Origin: Methanobacterium sp. UBA353
Lineage (GTDB): Archaea; Methanobacteriota; Methanobacteria; Methanobacteriales; Methanobacteriaceae
Direction: 5' to 3'
Length of the DNA stretch: 7,784 bases
Assembly: GCA_002496805.1 (NCBI GenBank)
Contig: DALO01000027.1
Location: forward strand, 1-7,784
Shown here: piece after piece, positions 1 through 6,875 of the stretch
Position numbering within the stretch: the first letter of the stretch is position 1
Layout of the letters: every line of letters begins with the position of its first letter
The notes under the pieces: generated by a model
What the model was told of the DNA's origin: nothing
What the model saw: the letters and a program-made list of their open reading frames with translations, nothing else
Databases searched by the model: none
Translations under genes and position numbers: made by a program

Positions 1-1
1 A

Positions 2-175
2 AAAAGTAATAATAAAGAAAATCTATTAGCATATTTAACTATGTTAACACTCCCCATCTCCGATTTGATCAGCAAGTCTAATGATTACTTTGATGTATGC
101 TATATTTATAATTCATATATCATTTTTTTGGTTGTATGTTTATTAGTGTTACATTATCTAATGGTGTTATGTTAA
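2..175 (+). CDS. Possible C-terminal end of a membrane protein, cut by the left window edge
   Basis: An open frame enters from the window edge and runs 57 codons to a TAA at 173-175. An ATG inside it at 41 would alternatively give a 44-residue protein. The last third is strongly hydrophobic (around residues 40-57, with the run IIFLVVCLLVLHYLMVLC) and could be one membrane helix at the very C terminus. No family is recognised. An open stretch of this length is somewhat unlikely, but not very unlikely, in DNA this AT-rich. Support comes from a hairpin 19 bases downstream that could end it. It could equally be non-coding. No Shine-Dalgarno sequence is seen before the internal ATG. Confidence 0.25.
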   Translation, partial: KSNNKENLLAYLTMLTLPISDLISKSNDYFDVCYIYNSYIIFLVVCLLVLHYLMVLC

Positions 176-193
176 ACCCCATAGTCAAGGCCA

Positions 194-221
194 CTGAAAT
201 ATTTTTAAAATAAATTTTCAG
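194..221. terminator. Hairpin between converging reading frames, possible bidirectional terminator
   Basis: CTGAAA (194-199) pairs with TTTCAG (216-221). After one bulged T, ATTT (201-204) pairs with AAAT (212-215), leaving a 7-base loop. The structure lies 55 bases past the permease stop on the minus strand and 19 bases past the weak left-edge frame on the plus strand. The loop and flanks give T-rich transcripts in both directions. Archaeal termination relies mostly on T-tracts, so the role is inferred. Confidence 0.3.
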
Positions 222-275
222 ATAGAATTGAAGGATTACATTAGATTTATAGGGGGGATTAAGTGAGTTATGTGA

Positions 276-1031
276 TTAAATTCTTTTAAATATAGTTCTT
301 TTATGTAACTGTACAGCTAAAAAGAAAAATGTTACCGTGAAAAGTATTATGGCTATGAAATCTATTTGAATTGAATAATAACTGGTTCCGTTAATAGTGT
401 ATCTTATTAGATCTATGAAGTATGTTAATGGGGAAATTGAAGCGATTGTTTGACCCCAATATGGCATTTGTTCAAGGGGTACGAATATGCCACTGACAAA
501 TACCAGCGGAAATCTAACCAAGGAGGAAATCATCATTACGTTACTGGGGGCGTTAGATGGTGGTGAGGATAATATCAAACCGAATGATGAAAAACAAGCC
601 GCAGCTAAGATTATTCCTAATATGAAAATGATGGGGTGGATTATGTTTACACCAATTGCTAAACCAATACCTATAGGTAATATGGGAATTAACATTCCAA
701 ATAAAAATGATGCTAACATATCACCAAACAGAAGAGTTGTAATGGAGATAGGTGCAGATATTAATCTTTCTAAAGTCCGTATTTGAGCTTCCCATGGTGC
801 TATCACTGGAGAAACCGCAGTGGCTGTGAAAAATACAGTCATCCCAATTAATCCAGAAATCAAGAAATCTGCAGACATCTTTCTACTGCCAATAAAAAAG
901 GCTAAAAATAGAAATAACGGCATTAAAAATCCAAATATAACTACAGGTCCTTTTAAGTAGTAAATAAGGATGTCTTTTTTCATAATTCCCAAAGAACGTT
1001 TCAGTTGATCCATATACAGATTTATCCGCAT
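276..1031 (-). CDS. ABC-2 type transporter permease
   Basis: This is the 251-residue membrane subunit of an ABC exporter of the ABC-2 (daunorubicin/multidrug-type) family. About six hydrophobic segments are visible, near residues 28-47, 55-76, 101-124, 129-154, 165-187 and 222-243. Between segments 2 and 3 is the family-typical cytoplasmic stretch EAQIRTLERLISAPIS (81-96). Near the end is the conserved SGIFVPLEQMPYW (180-192) followed by PLTYFIDLIRY (201-211), a hallmark of ABC-2 permeases. Length is normal for the family. The ATG at 1031 shares its A with the TAA of the upstream ATPase gene (TAATG), so translation is probably coupled and the two subunits form one complex. The substrate cannot be read from the sequence: drugs, lipids or polysaccharide precursors are all possible in this family. 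An internal Met at residue 7 is an alternative start, but the overlap favours the first. Confidence 0.92.
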   Translation of the reverse strand: MRINLYMDQLKRSLGIMKKDILIYYLKGPVVIFGFLMPLFLFLAFFIGSRKMSADFLISGLIGMTVFFTATAVSPVIAPWEAQIRTLERLISAPISITTLLFGDMLASFLFGMLIPILPIGIGLAIGVNIIHPIIFILGIILAAACFSSFGLILSSPPSNAPSNVMMISSLVRFPLVFVSGIFVPLEQMPYWGQTIASISPLTYFIDLIRYTINGTSYYSIQIDFIAIILFTVTFFFLAVQLHKRTIFKRI

Positions 1032-1954
1032 TAAGTTTCACCTGTCATTTCTAGGAATACTTCTTCCAGGGAAGGATCCCTGGTGTTCAAGGCTATTATC
1101 TTTAAATTCTCATTTTGTGCGAAATTAGTCACTGAATATATAAGATCGTTAATATTATCAGTGCCAATGATGAATTTATCCCCTTCTCTCCTTATTTCAT
1201 TAACGTTGGGTATTGTTGATAATTTTTTGATATTAACAGTTTTGTTGAAGCTTACTTCAATAGATTTAAGCTTTTTGATCATGTTTTTGAGATTTCCAGG
1301 ACGGTCAATGGCTGTTATTTTCCCATTGTTGATTATGGCAACTCTATCACACAAATGATTTGCTTCATCCATGTTATGGGTGGTTAAGAAGATTGTTTTG
1401 TTTTGATCTGGGAAATCTTGAAGAATGTCCCGAATCAGCAGGCTGCTTTGAACATCTAAACCAGAAGTAGGTTCATCTAAAAAGACTATCTGCGGATCAT
1501 TTACTAATGCCATGCAAAGGATCAGCCTTTGTTTCATACCCTTAGAAAATCCCTTAACTTTACCATCCCTCCTATCATAAAGGTTTAATTGGTTCAAAAG
1601 AATTTCAACCCGGTTTTCAGCCTCTTTTTTGGGAATTCCGTAGAGTTCTGACATTAACATCATATTCTGCCATGCGGAAAGATCAACATATGCATTGGCT
1701 GTTTCTGGAACCACCCCAATGTTCTGTTTTGCTTTTAATGGTTCTTTTTGGATGTTAAATCCCAAAATATCTGCTTTTCCATGGTCCGGTTTAATTATGC
1801 CAGTCAACATTCTTAGTGTGGTGGTTTTACCAGCTCCGTTGGGACCTAAAAATCCGAAGATCTCACCCTTATTAACTTCAAAGTTAATATGGTCTACTGC
1901 AATGAGTTTCCCATATATCTTTGTCAGATTTTGCACCCGAATAACATGTTCCAT
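1031..1954 (-). CDS. ABC-2 type transporter ATP-binding protein
   Basis: This is the 307-residue nucleotide-binding subunit that powers the permease encoded immediately downstream. Walker A is GPNGAGKT (37-44). The signature is FSKGMKQR (136-143), a common variant of LSGGQ in the CcmA/DrrA-type exporters. Walker B is IVFLDEP (156-162), the D-loop SGLD (164-167), and the switch histidine lies in TTH (His193). The Q-loop position carries Glu (VVPE, 81-84) instead of Gln, as I recall seeing in other members of this exporter group. After the NBD, residues from about 225 form the C-terminal DUF4162-like regulatory domain, ending in PSLEEVFLEMTG, which is typical of drug-type exporters. The gene is first in a two-gene operon and overlaps the permease by one base. 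No clear Shine-Dalgarno sequence precedes the ATG, which fits a short or absent leader. Confidence 0.95.
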   Translation of the reverse strand: MEHVIRVQNLTKIYGKLIAVDHINFEVNKGEIFGFLGPNGAGKTTTLRMLTGIIKPDHGKADILGFNIQKEPLKAKQNIGVVPETANAYVDLSAWQNMMLMSELYGIPKKEAENRVEILLNQLNLYDRRDGKVKGFSKGMKQRLILCMALVNDPQIVFLDEPTSGLDVQSSLLIRDILQDFPDQNKTIFLTTHNMDEANHLCDRVAIINNGKITAIDRPGNLKNMIKKLKSIEVSFNKTVNIKKLSTIPNVNEIRREGDKFIIGTDNINDLIYSVTNFAQNENLKIIALNTRDPSLEEVFLEMTGET

Positions 1955-1976
1955 GGTATTTTGTCCGGATTAGGTG

Positions 1977-2002
1977 ATTTTATACGAGAAAAAATTAAAT
2001 AC
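1977..2002 (-). promoter_or_regulatory. Candidate TATA boxes for the ABC exporter operon
   Basis: Two TATA-like elements read on the minus strand upstream of the ATPase start. GTATTTAATT (2002-1993) would place transcription start near 1972, giving a leader of about 18 bases. GTATAAAAT (1985-1977) would place it within a few bases of the ATG at 1954, giving a nearly leaderless message. The lack of a Shine-Dalgarno sequence suits the second. The choice is inference. Confidence 0.3.
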
Positions 2003-2053
2003 TTTGATTATATTCTCCTTTTAGGATAATATATGCTTTCAAACCGCAACAAC

Positions 2054-2071
2054 TAATTTTAGTCAAAATTA
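2054..2071. repeat. Short perfect inverted repeat in intergenic DNA
   Basis: TAATTTT (2054-2060) and AAAATTA (2065-2071) form a 7-base-pair stem with a four-base loop, AGTC. It sits between the exporter promoter and the stop of the small minus-strand frame at 2150. It could be a hairpin in that frame's 3' end or an operator. It is made only of A-T pairs in AT-rich DNA, so chance is a real alternative. Confidence 0.2.
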
Positions 2072-2149
2072 ATTCATTTTCCATTACTGTCTTTGTTGTC
2101 ACAGGGTTTATCTCCAATAGGCCTAGTTTCATTGGTTAACTATTTTTTT

Positions 2150-2284
2150 TTAAAAATAATATTTTCTAATTTCATCAACTATCTGTTCATCCCCTACCAC
2201 TACCCTGATATAACACAGCCCCCCGTAACTCCACATAGACCACACCTGAGGACGAATCCATTTAATTAATATTAATTGAACCAT
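2150..2284 (-). CDS. Hypothetical small protein, 44 codons, in a GC-richer island
   Basis: I do not recognise this protein. The frame opens at an ATG (2284) and closes at TAA (2150-2152). The product begins MVQLILIKWIRPQVWSMW and continues SYGGLCYIRVVVGDEQIVDE before ending IRKYYF. It reads like real protein: a tryptophan-rich start, a beta-type stretch (CYIRVVV) and a charged amphipathic end. The part at about 2180-2258 is much richer in G+C than the flanks, which suggests selection. A second in-frame ATG at 2236 has AGGTG six bases upstream and would give 28 residues. The long form has no Shine-Dalgarno sequence but lies about 31 bases past a plausible start site set by the symmetric TATA element at 2336-2346. 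It might instead be a gene fragment or a structured RNA. Confidence 0.35.
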   Translation of the reverse strand: MVQLILIKWIRPQVWSMWSYGGLCYIRVVVGDEQIVDEIRKYYF

Positions 2285-2335
2285 AATTAGAGTAAAACTA
2301 AACTGATATTTTCATGATTAACCTTAACTTTCACA

Positions 2336-2346
2336 ATATATATATA
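2336..2346. promoter_or_regulatory. Symmetric TATA element, possibly serving both strands
   Basis: Eleven alternating A/T bases (ATATATATATA) read as a TATA box on either strand. With the usual archaeal spacing of about 25 bases, plus-strand transcription would begin near 2366, at the start of the small membrane protein, giving a leaderless message. Minus-strand transcription would begin near 2315, ahead of the small frame at 2284. The element also shows that an upstream in-frame ATG at 2314 cannot be the start of the plus-strand gene if this box is used. Confidence 0.4.
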
Positions 2347-2364
2347 CATTCTCTTACAAAAGAT

Positions 2365-2511
2365 ATGAGCATGAAAAAAGACACTACACGTGAAATAATC
2401 TCTATAATCGCTATTATATTAGGGGTTTTAATGCTTATTTACCCCCAACTGGTAGGATACTTGGCTGGATTATTCCTGATCATATACGGTATACTGGAAC
2501 TAATTAAGTAG
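2365..2511 (+). CDS. Small two-helix membrane protein, DUF3096/DUF308-like
   Basis: This is a 48-residue protein with a short charged N terminus (MSMKKDTTRE) and two hydrophobic helices. The first is IISIIAIILGVLMLIYP (about 11-27) and the second LVGYLAGLFLIIYGILEL (about 29-46). The layout of a glycine in each helix, a proline at the turn and a GIL-plus-hydrophobic end resembles the DUF3096 family of about 50 residues, related to the repeat in DUF308 proteins. The function is unknown; membrane location is inferred. I chose the ATG at 2365 (2371 is also possible) because an in-frame ATG at 2314 lies upstream of the TATA-like element and adds a non-hydrophobic, unfamiliar extension. There is no Shine-Dalgarno sequence, consistent with leaderless initiation. 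The 3' end converges with the next gene with 21 bases between them. Confidence 0.7.
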   Translation: MSMKKDTTREIISIIAIILGVLMLIYPQLVGYLAGLFLIIYGILELIK

Positions 2512-2532
2512 CTTAAAAAGCAATCAAGTACA

Positions 2533-3660
2533 TTACAATATACCTTTAATCTGAGCTAGAGCCTCACCAGGTTCCAGTACTCCCGATCTAGTTTCTCTTA
2601 AAACCCTCTGGATAGAAAATCGTCGCATGTGAGGCTGATTTTTATGGACTTCCCTGATTAGCGGACATCCATATCCAGTTGTCTTTTTCATTCCCCATTT
2701 AAGAGATATATTTTTAACTTCCCTTTTTTTGAGAGATAAAGCTGCAGGTAGGTTAATTCTTAAAACATCACCCTCCTTTTGGAAAGAATTTGCTCCAGTT
2801 GACAAGAGATCTCCATATATGAGGAAAGAGATATTATTTTCCCTGGCGTATGTTAGTATTGTTTCTTCTATGGTCTTTGAACACACCCCACAGGGGTGGA
2901 AGCGTCCCTCCAGGGATCCATCAATCATTTCCTGCATATCCACATCCAAGTAGTGGTGCTTGACACCCAGTTTTTTGGTGAGGTTTTCTGCGCTAGTGCG
3001 GAAGTATGGTGGAAGAATGATCTTTCCCGGATTCACAGTCACTGCTAATGGGTTAAATCCCAACATTTTAGCGATCAAAAGAGAAACACCACTGTCAACA
3101 CCTCCAGATAAGGCTACCAATGCCGTGGACTCCAGTTTATTGTTATCGGCACGAATTTCATCATATCTGTCTTTTTGGGTCTCTTTTATAGTCGCACCTA
3201 TCTTTTTAGGATTATTTTCATCCCTACGAATTTTATTGGATTTTGTAGGGGTTTTTTGTAATTTTTCAATAAGTGATTCAACTGTGTAAGGGTTTTTTAT
3301 ACGAAAATTGAGTAAATTGGATAAATTAATTAGGGGTTCTTTTTTTGCGTGGCTGTAATCAGATATAATTTTTTCCAATTTTACCAGGGCAAGTTTCATC
3401 CTGTATACTGGTACGATGAAATCTGAATTAGCCTCTACGTGAATGGAGTTGATTCCTAATTCTTCACGGAGCCGGCCCACCACCCAACCTCCTTTGCCAA
3501 TTATCACCGATTTTTCAGGACGGTCTGGAGTTATGATCAGAAGATTTCCTTCATTTTCGTCAAAAATAAGGTGGGATATACCCACTTCAACATCTTTATG
3601 ACCTATATCTCTTCTAATTTTAGAGATTAAAGCTATTAATTCATTTTTTTTTATATTCAA
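2533..3660 (-). CDS. KH-domain plus PP-loop ATPase with three cysteines, putative RNA sulfur-transfer enzyme
   Basis: This 375-residue protein appears to have two domains. Residues about 25-100 look like a KH RNA-binding fold, with the GxxG loop GKGG at 55-58 followed by WVVGRLREELGINSIHVE. After a charged linker (about 135-177) comes a PP-loop ATP-pyrophosphatase domain with the loop SGGVDS at 185-190, which binds ATP and adenylates a substrate. The protein contains exactly three cysteines: Cys257 and Cys260 in HPCGVC, and Cys332 in GYGCPL. From memory, the [4Fe-4S] tRNA thiolases TtcA and TtuA have the same order (SGGxDS, CxxC, then one Cys) with similar spacings. A role in tRNA or rRNA thiolation is therefore a reasonable inference, but no substrate can be read. 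The start is TTG at 3660 with AAGGAG eight bases upstream. Other PP-loop families (ThiI, QueC, LarE) fit less well. Confidence 0.85.
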   Translation of the reverse strand: MNIKKNELIALISKIRRDIGHKDVEVGISHLIFDENEGNLLIITPDRPEKSVIIGKGGWVVGRLREELGINSIHVEANSDFIVPVYRMKLALVKLEKIISDYSHAKKEPLINLSNLLNFRIKNPYTVESLIEKLQKTPTKSNKIRRDENNPKKIGATIKETQKDRYDEIRADNNKLESTALVALSGGVDSGVSLLIAKMLGFNPLAVTVNPGKIILPPYFRTSAENLTKKLGVKHHYLDVDMQEMIDGSLEGRFHPCGVCSKTIEETILTYARENNISFLIYGDLLSTGANSFQKEGDVLRINLPAALSLKKREVKNISLKWGMKKTTGYGCPLIREVHKNQPHMRRFSIQRVLRETRSGVLEPGEALAQIKGIL

Positions 3661-3668
3661 AACTAATT

Positions 3669-3674
3669 CTCCTT
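3669..3674 (-). promoter_or_regulatory. Strong Shine-Dalgarno that fixes a TTG start
   Basis: AAGGAG on the minus strand lies eight bases before the TTG at 3660. It supports this non-ATG codon as the true start of the KH/PP-loop gene. Confidence 0.7.
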
Positions 3675-3702
3675 GATATCTTGAAAAAATTACTAATACA
3701 GT

Positions 3703-3711
3703 AAAAAAAAA
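3703..3711 (-). terminator. T9 tract downstream of the PEBP gene
   Basis: Nine consecutive A on the plus strand give nine T in the minus-strand transcript, about 20 bases after the stop of the YbhB/YbcL-like gene (3731-3733). Archaeal RNA polymerase ends readily at such tracts, so the KH/PP-loop gene 43 bases further on is probably at least partly transcribed from its own promoter. Confidence 0.5.
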
Positions 3712-3730
3712 GTCTTATGAATAAATCCAG

Positions 3731-4201
3731 TTATCTCCGGGTGTAAGTGCCCATCAGTTGTCCTTCATCAAGGATGTGTCCTTCCATAGCCTTTAAAACT
3801 TCTTTTTTAGTAACTCCCGATGGTAAATTTAGTTTAACATCCAATGCATAGACTTTGAAATAATAGCGATGTGTTCCACTTGGTGGGCAGGGACCACTGT
3901 ATCCAATGTTTCCCCAACTGTTGGAACCTTGCAGTGCACCGTTTTCCAGTTCTTCCCTGGGCATCACCATTTCAGGTAAACTGCTGATTTCAGGAGGCAA
4001 ATTAAAAATCACCCAGTGGATCCAAGTGCCTCTTGGTGCGTCAGGATCATCACATATCAAGGCAATACTACCATTATCTGATATTGACAACTTTGACATG
4101 TCCCAATCAAGGGGAGGGGAAATATTTGAACCTTCACAACTGTATTTAGGAGGTATGGGTTCCCCCTCACTAAACACTGGACTTGAAATTTCTATAACCA
4201 T
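3731..4201 (-). CDS. YbhB/YbcL family protein (PEBP, Raf kinase inhibitor-like)
   Basis: This is a 156-residue cytoplasmic protein of the phosphatidylethanolamine-binding family. Both signature blocks are present: DDPDAPRGTWIHWVIFNLPP (51-70), with the pocket residues Asp54 and His62, and GYSGPCPPSGTHRYYFKVYA (100-119), with His111. The N terminus SSPVFSEGEPIPPKYSCEG matches the typical opening of prokaryotic members. Length is normal and there is no signal peptide. These proteins bind small anionic ligands; their job in archaea is not settled, and nothing here points to a pathway. The ATG at 4201 is preceded by AGGGGTGAT, a good Shine-Dalgarno sequence. The gene diverges from the histone gene and is followed on the same strand by the KH/PP-loop gene after a T9 tract, so operon membership is doubtful. 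Confidence 0.93.
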   Translation of the reverse strand: MVIEISSPVFSEGEPIPPKYSCEGSNISPPLDWDMSKLSISDNGSIALICDDPDAPRGTWIHWVIFNLPPEISSLPEMVMPREELENGALQGSNSWGNIGYSGPCPPSGTHRYYFKVYALDVKLNLPSGVTKKEVLKAMEGHILDEGQLMGTYTRR

Positions 4202-4228
4202 AAAATCACCCCTTTCAATCTGGATTAT

Positions 4229-4252
4229 CTTATATTTCTGTTTAATATTTTG
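4229..4252 (-). promoter_or_regulatory. Candidate TATA region for the PEBP gene
   Basis: On the minus strand, AAATATAAG (4237-4229) and the further upstream AAAATATTAAA (4252-4242) are both TATA-like. The upstream one puts the start near 4221, leaving a leader that keeps the Shine-Dalgarno sequence at 4205-4213, and is the better fit. Confidence 0.35.
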
Positions 4253-4279
4253 AACGGCAAACTACTTATATGTGAAGTG

Positions 4280-4289
4280 GTTGTACAAC
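4280..4289. promoter_or_regulatory. Ten-base palindrome in the PEBP-histone divergent region, possible operator
   Basis: GTTGTACAAC is a perfect palindrome, framed by AGTGG (4276-4280) and CCACT (4292-4296). It lies about 30 bases upstream of the PEBP TATA region, where archaeal regulators often bind. It is one of the few GC-containing dyads in this spacer. A regulator is inferred only. Confidence 0.25.
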
Positions 4290-4436
4290 ACCCCACTGAA
4301 TGCTGGTTTTAGGTATAAGGAACTTATTATTATAGACACGTGCAAATGAAAGTTGAAGTTATCCATTGTCAATTATGGTTTTCATAGTGAACATCTTTAA
4401 GGTTAATGGTAATTCATAAGCAAAAGATCGACAAAC

Positions 4437-4447
4437 TTAAATATAAT
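4437..4447 (+). promoter_or_regulatory. Histone gene TATA box
   Basis: CTTAAATATAAT, preceded by the A-rich stretch CGACAAA as a possible BRE, is a good archaeal TATA match. With normal spacing, transcription starts near 4465-4468, giving a leader of only about 10-15 bases that holds the Shine-Dalgarno sequence. Confidence 0.5.
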
Positions 4448-4466
4448 GTAGCCTCTATAAATGAAC

Positions 4467-4685
<219 letters not shown>

Positions 4686-4687
4686 CC

Positions 4688-4702
4688 TTTTATTTTTTCT
4701 TT
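4688..4702 (+). terminator. T-rich terminator after the histone gene
   Basis: Beginning two bases after the stop codon is TTTTATTTTTTCTTT, with another T5 at 4711-4715. This is the usual form of an archaeal terminator after a strongly expressed short gene. Confidence 0.6.
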
Positions 4703-5082
4703 AAATATTATTTTTAAGTTATTTCAACAGTTGTTGACATTTGTATCGGAACTGTTTAATCATTATTCTCTGAAAAATTAACTATTTTAATTGTATCTAC
4801 TTTATTGATACTATTTACACTTGATAATTTCATTCCAATAATTATTTCGAATCTGTATTAATGGCCATAACCCATATAACTGGTGATAAACTGAATATAA
4901 CAAGAACAATAGTTATAAGTTCTGAATTAATATAATATTTAATAGTTCAATAATAGGATGTTTATAGTCTAAATAAAAAATTTATTGATCCATATATTAA
5001 TATTCAATTAAACAATTCATTAAATTGGAAAATTCACACATTCTTTGAATCCGAATAACAATTATTTAAGGTTTTGATAATT
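4703..5082. other. AT-rich spacer between histone and ABCE1
   Basis: No gene is supported here. The stretch is roughly three-quarters A+T by eye and broken by stops in all frames; the best frame is a 24-codon one from ATG 4861, with no ribosome site. Several TATA-like motifs occur. CATTAAATTGG, centred near 5025, would give ABCE1 a leader of about 30 bases and is the most suitable, but none stands out. Its length of about 380 bases is larger than most spacers in this window. Confidence 0.5.
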
Positions 5083-6858
5083 TTGAGTAGAATAGCCATA
5101 TTAGACCATGACCGCTGCCAACCAAAAAAATGCAACTACACTTGCATTGAATACTGTCCTGGTGTGCGCATGGAAGAAGACACTATCACCATCAACCCTA
5201 AGACAAAAAAACCAATCATTTCCGAAGAACTCTGTTCTGGATGTGGTATATGCACTAATCGTTGCCCGTTTAAGGCTGTGAGTATTATTAACTTACCAGA
5301 AACATTGGAAGATCCCATACACCGCTATGGGCAGAACCAGTTCGAATTATTCGGTTTACCCACCATAAGAGAAGGTTCCGTTGTGGGACTCTTAGGACCC
5401 AATGGTATTGGTAAATCAACCATCATCCGCCTATTATCTGGCGAATTACACCCCAACCTGGGAAAGTTTGATGAAAAAGTTCCATGGGAAGATATATTCA
5501 ATTTTTTCAAAGGAAACCAACTGCAAAGTTACTTTCAGAAACTTTCAGAGGGTGATTTAAAAGTGGTGCATAAGCCACAGATGGTGGACTTGTTACCTAA
5601 ATTTGTGAAGGGAAATGTGGCTGATCTTTTAAACAGTGTTGATGAAAGGAAACGACTGGAATTTGTAAATGAATCCCTTCAACTGGAACCAATAATGGGG
5701 AGGGAAATTGCCAACCTAAGTGGTGGTGAGCTTCAAAGAGTTGCTATAGCAGCTGCAGTCCTAAGAGAAGCAGATTTCTATTATTTTGACGAACCCACCA
5801 GCTGGTTAGATGTCCGCCAACGATTATATGCCATCAAAGTTATCCGGGAGTTGGCAAGTCAGGGCAAATCCATCCTGGTAATAGAGCATGATTTAGCAGC
5901 ATTAGATGCTATTTCCGATTACGTGCATATTCTTTATGGTCAACCCGGAGGTTATGGTGTTGTTTCACAGATGCGTGGTGTTCGAGTGGGAATAAACACT
6001 TATATCAGTGGTTATCTCCGGGAAGAAAATGTTCGCTTCCGTAAACAAGCCATAAAATTCCATGCAAGTCCACCCACTGCAAAGATTGATACTGAATCAA
6101 TATCATCATACACTTCCCTTCGAAAGTCTTATGATGGCTTCCACTTGGAAGTTGATGAAGGTGAAGTTCAACATGATGAGATACTGACGGCTTTCGGACC
6201 CAACGGTATTGGGAAAACCACTTTTGCCAAAATACTGGCTGGAGTGGAAAAACCTGACGATGGAAAGATAAAAAAGAAGGTTACAATCTCCTATAAACCT
6301 CAGTACCTCATATCTGACTATTCAGGTACAGTCCAGGAATTCTTATACACCACAACCCCCAACTTTGGTACTAACCTTTTCAAGACTGAAATTATGAAAC
6401 CGTTCCTCCTGGAGGAATTACTGGAGAAAAAAATGGATGAATTGAGTGGGGGTGAACTCCAAAGGCTGAGTGTGGCTATCTCCCTTTCCAGAGAGGCTGA
6501 TATTTACCTTTTCGATGAACCCACCGCCTACTTAGATGTTGAACAACGACTCCGGACAGCGCGCACAATAAAACATGTGATTGAAAGCCGTAACGCTGCT
6601 GCCATCATTGTTGACCACGATATCGTGTTTATTGACTACATTTCCAGCCGTGCCATGGTTTTCACTGGGGAACCTGGAGTGGATGGCCATGCCACCAAGC
6701 CCATGGATCTGCGTTCGGCTATGAACAAGTTCCTGTCAGAGGTTGGTGTTACCTTCCGTCGTGACAAAGAAACAAAAAGGCCCAGGGTTAACAAAGAAAA
6801 TAGCTACCTGGATAGAGAACAAAAGGAGAAGGGAGAATATTACTATCTGAAAAGTTAA
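5083..6858 (+). CDS. ABCE1/Rli1 ribosome-recycling ATPase
   Basis: This 591-residue soluble twin-ATPase splits ribosomes into subunits after termination, together with the release factor Pelota/aRF1. The N-terminal iron-sulfur domain has eight cysteines (12, 17, 21, 25, 51, 54, 57, 61) for two [4Fe-4S] clusters. NBD1 has Walker A GPNGIGKS (105-112), signature LSGGELQR (212-219), Walker B and D-loop YYFDEPTSWLD (233-243) and switch His269. NBD2 has GPNGIGKT (372-379), LSGGELQR (454-461), IYLFDEPTAYLD (474-485) and His512. All catalytic residues are present and the length is normal. I chose TTG at 5083, giving MSRIAILDHDRC, the family's standard opening, with AAGGT ten bases upstream. A TTG at 5074 would add three residues and sits too close to that site. 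The charged C-terminal tail (about 560-591) is variable in the family. The gene appears monocistronic. Confidence 0.96.
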   Translation: MSRIAILDHDRCQPKKCNYTCIEYCPGVRMEEDTITINPKTKKPIISEELCSGCGICTNRCPFKAVSIINLPETLEDPIHRYGQNQFELFGLPTIREGSVVGLLGPNGIGKSTIIRLLSGELHPNLGKFDEKVPWEDIFNFFKGNQLQSYFQKLSEGDLKVVHKPQMVDLLPKFVKGNVADLLNSVDERKRLEFVNESLQLEPIMGREIANLSGGELQRVAIAAAVLREADFYYFDEPTSWLDVRQRLYAIKVIRELASQGKSILVIEHDLAALDAISDYVHILYGQPGGYGVVSQMRGVRVGINTYISGYLREENVRFRKQAIKFHASPPTAKIDTESISSYTSLRKSYDGFHLEVDEGEVQHDEILTAFGPNGIGKTTFAKILAGVEKPDDGKIKKKVTISYKPQYLISDYSGTVQEFLYTTTPNFGTNLFKTEIMKPFLLEELLEKKMDELSGGELQRLSVAISLSREADIYLFDEPTAYLDVEQRLRTARTIKHVIESRNAAAIIVDHDIVFIDYISSRAMVFTGEPGVDGHATKPMDLRSAMNKFLSEVGVTFRRDKETKRPRVNKENSYLDREQKEKGEYYYLKS

Positions 6859-6870
6859 GTAATTCAACCC

Positions 6871-6875
6871 TTTTT
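6871..6875 (+). terminator. Short T-tract after ABCE1
   Basis: CCCTTTTTACC lies 13 bases after the ABCE1 stop. Five T is a weak archaeal terminator; no hairpin precedes it. Confidence 0.25.

Noticed and set aside
487..786. Plus-strand open frame opposite the permease gene
   Set aside because: It lies wholly antisense to a well-supported ABC-2 permease and shows no family features. The same applies to the frames opposite the ATPase, KH/PP-loop, PEBP, ABCE1 and DUF1801-like genes.
2264..2277. Perfect 14-base palindrome AATTAATATTAATT
   Set aside because: It consists only of A and T in AT-rich DNA and falls within the small minus-strand frame; chance or coding sequence explains it well enough.
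2314..2364. Longer N terminus for the small membrane protein from ATG 2314
   Set aside because: The extension would span the TATA-like element and adds 17 residues unlike the compact two-helix family.
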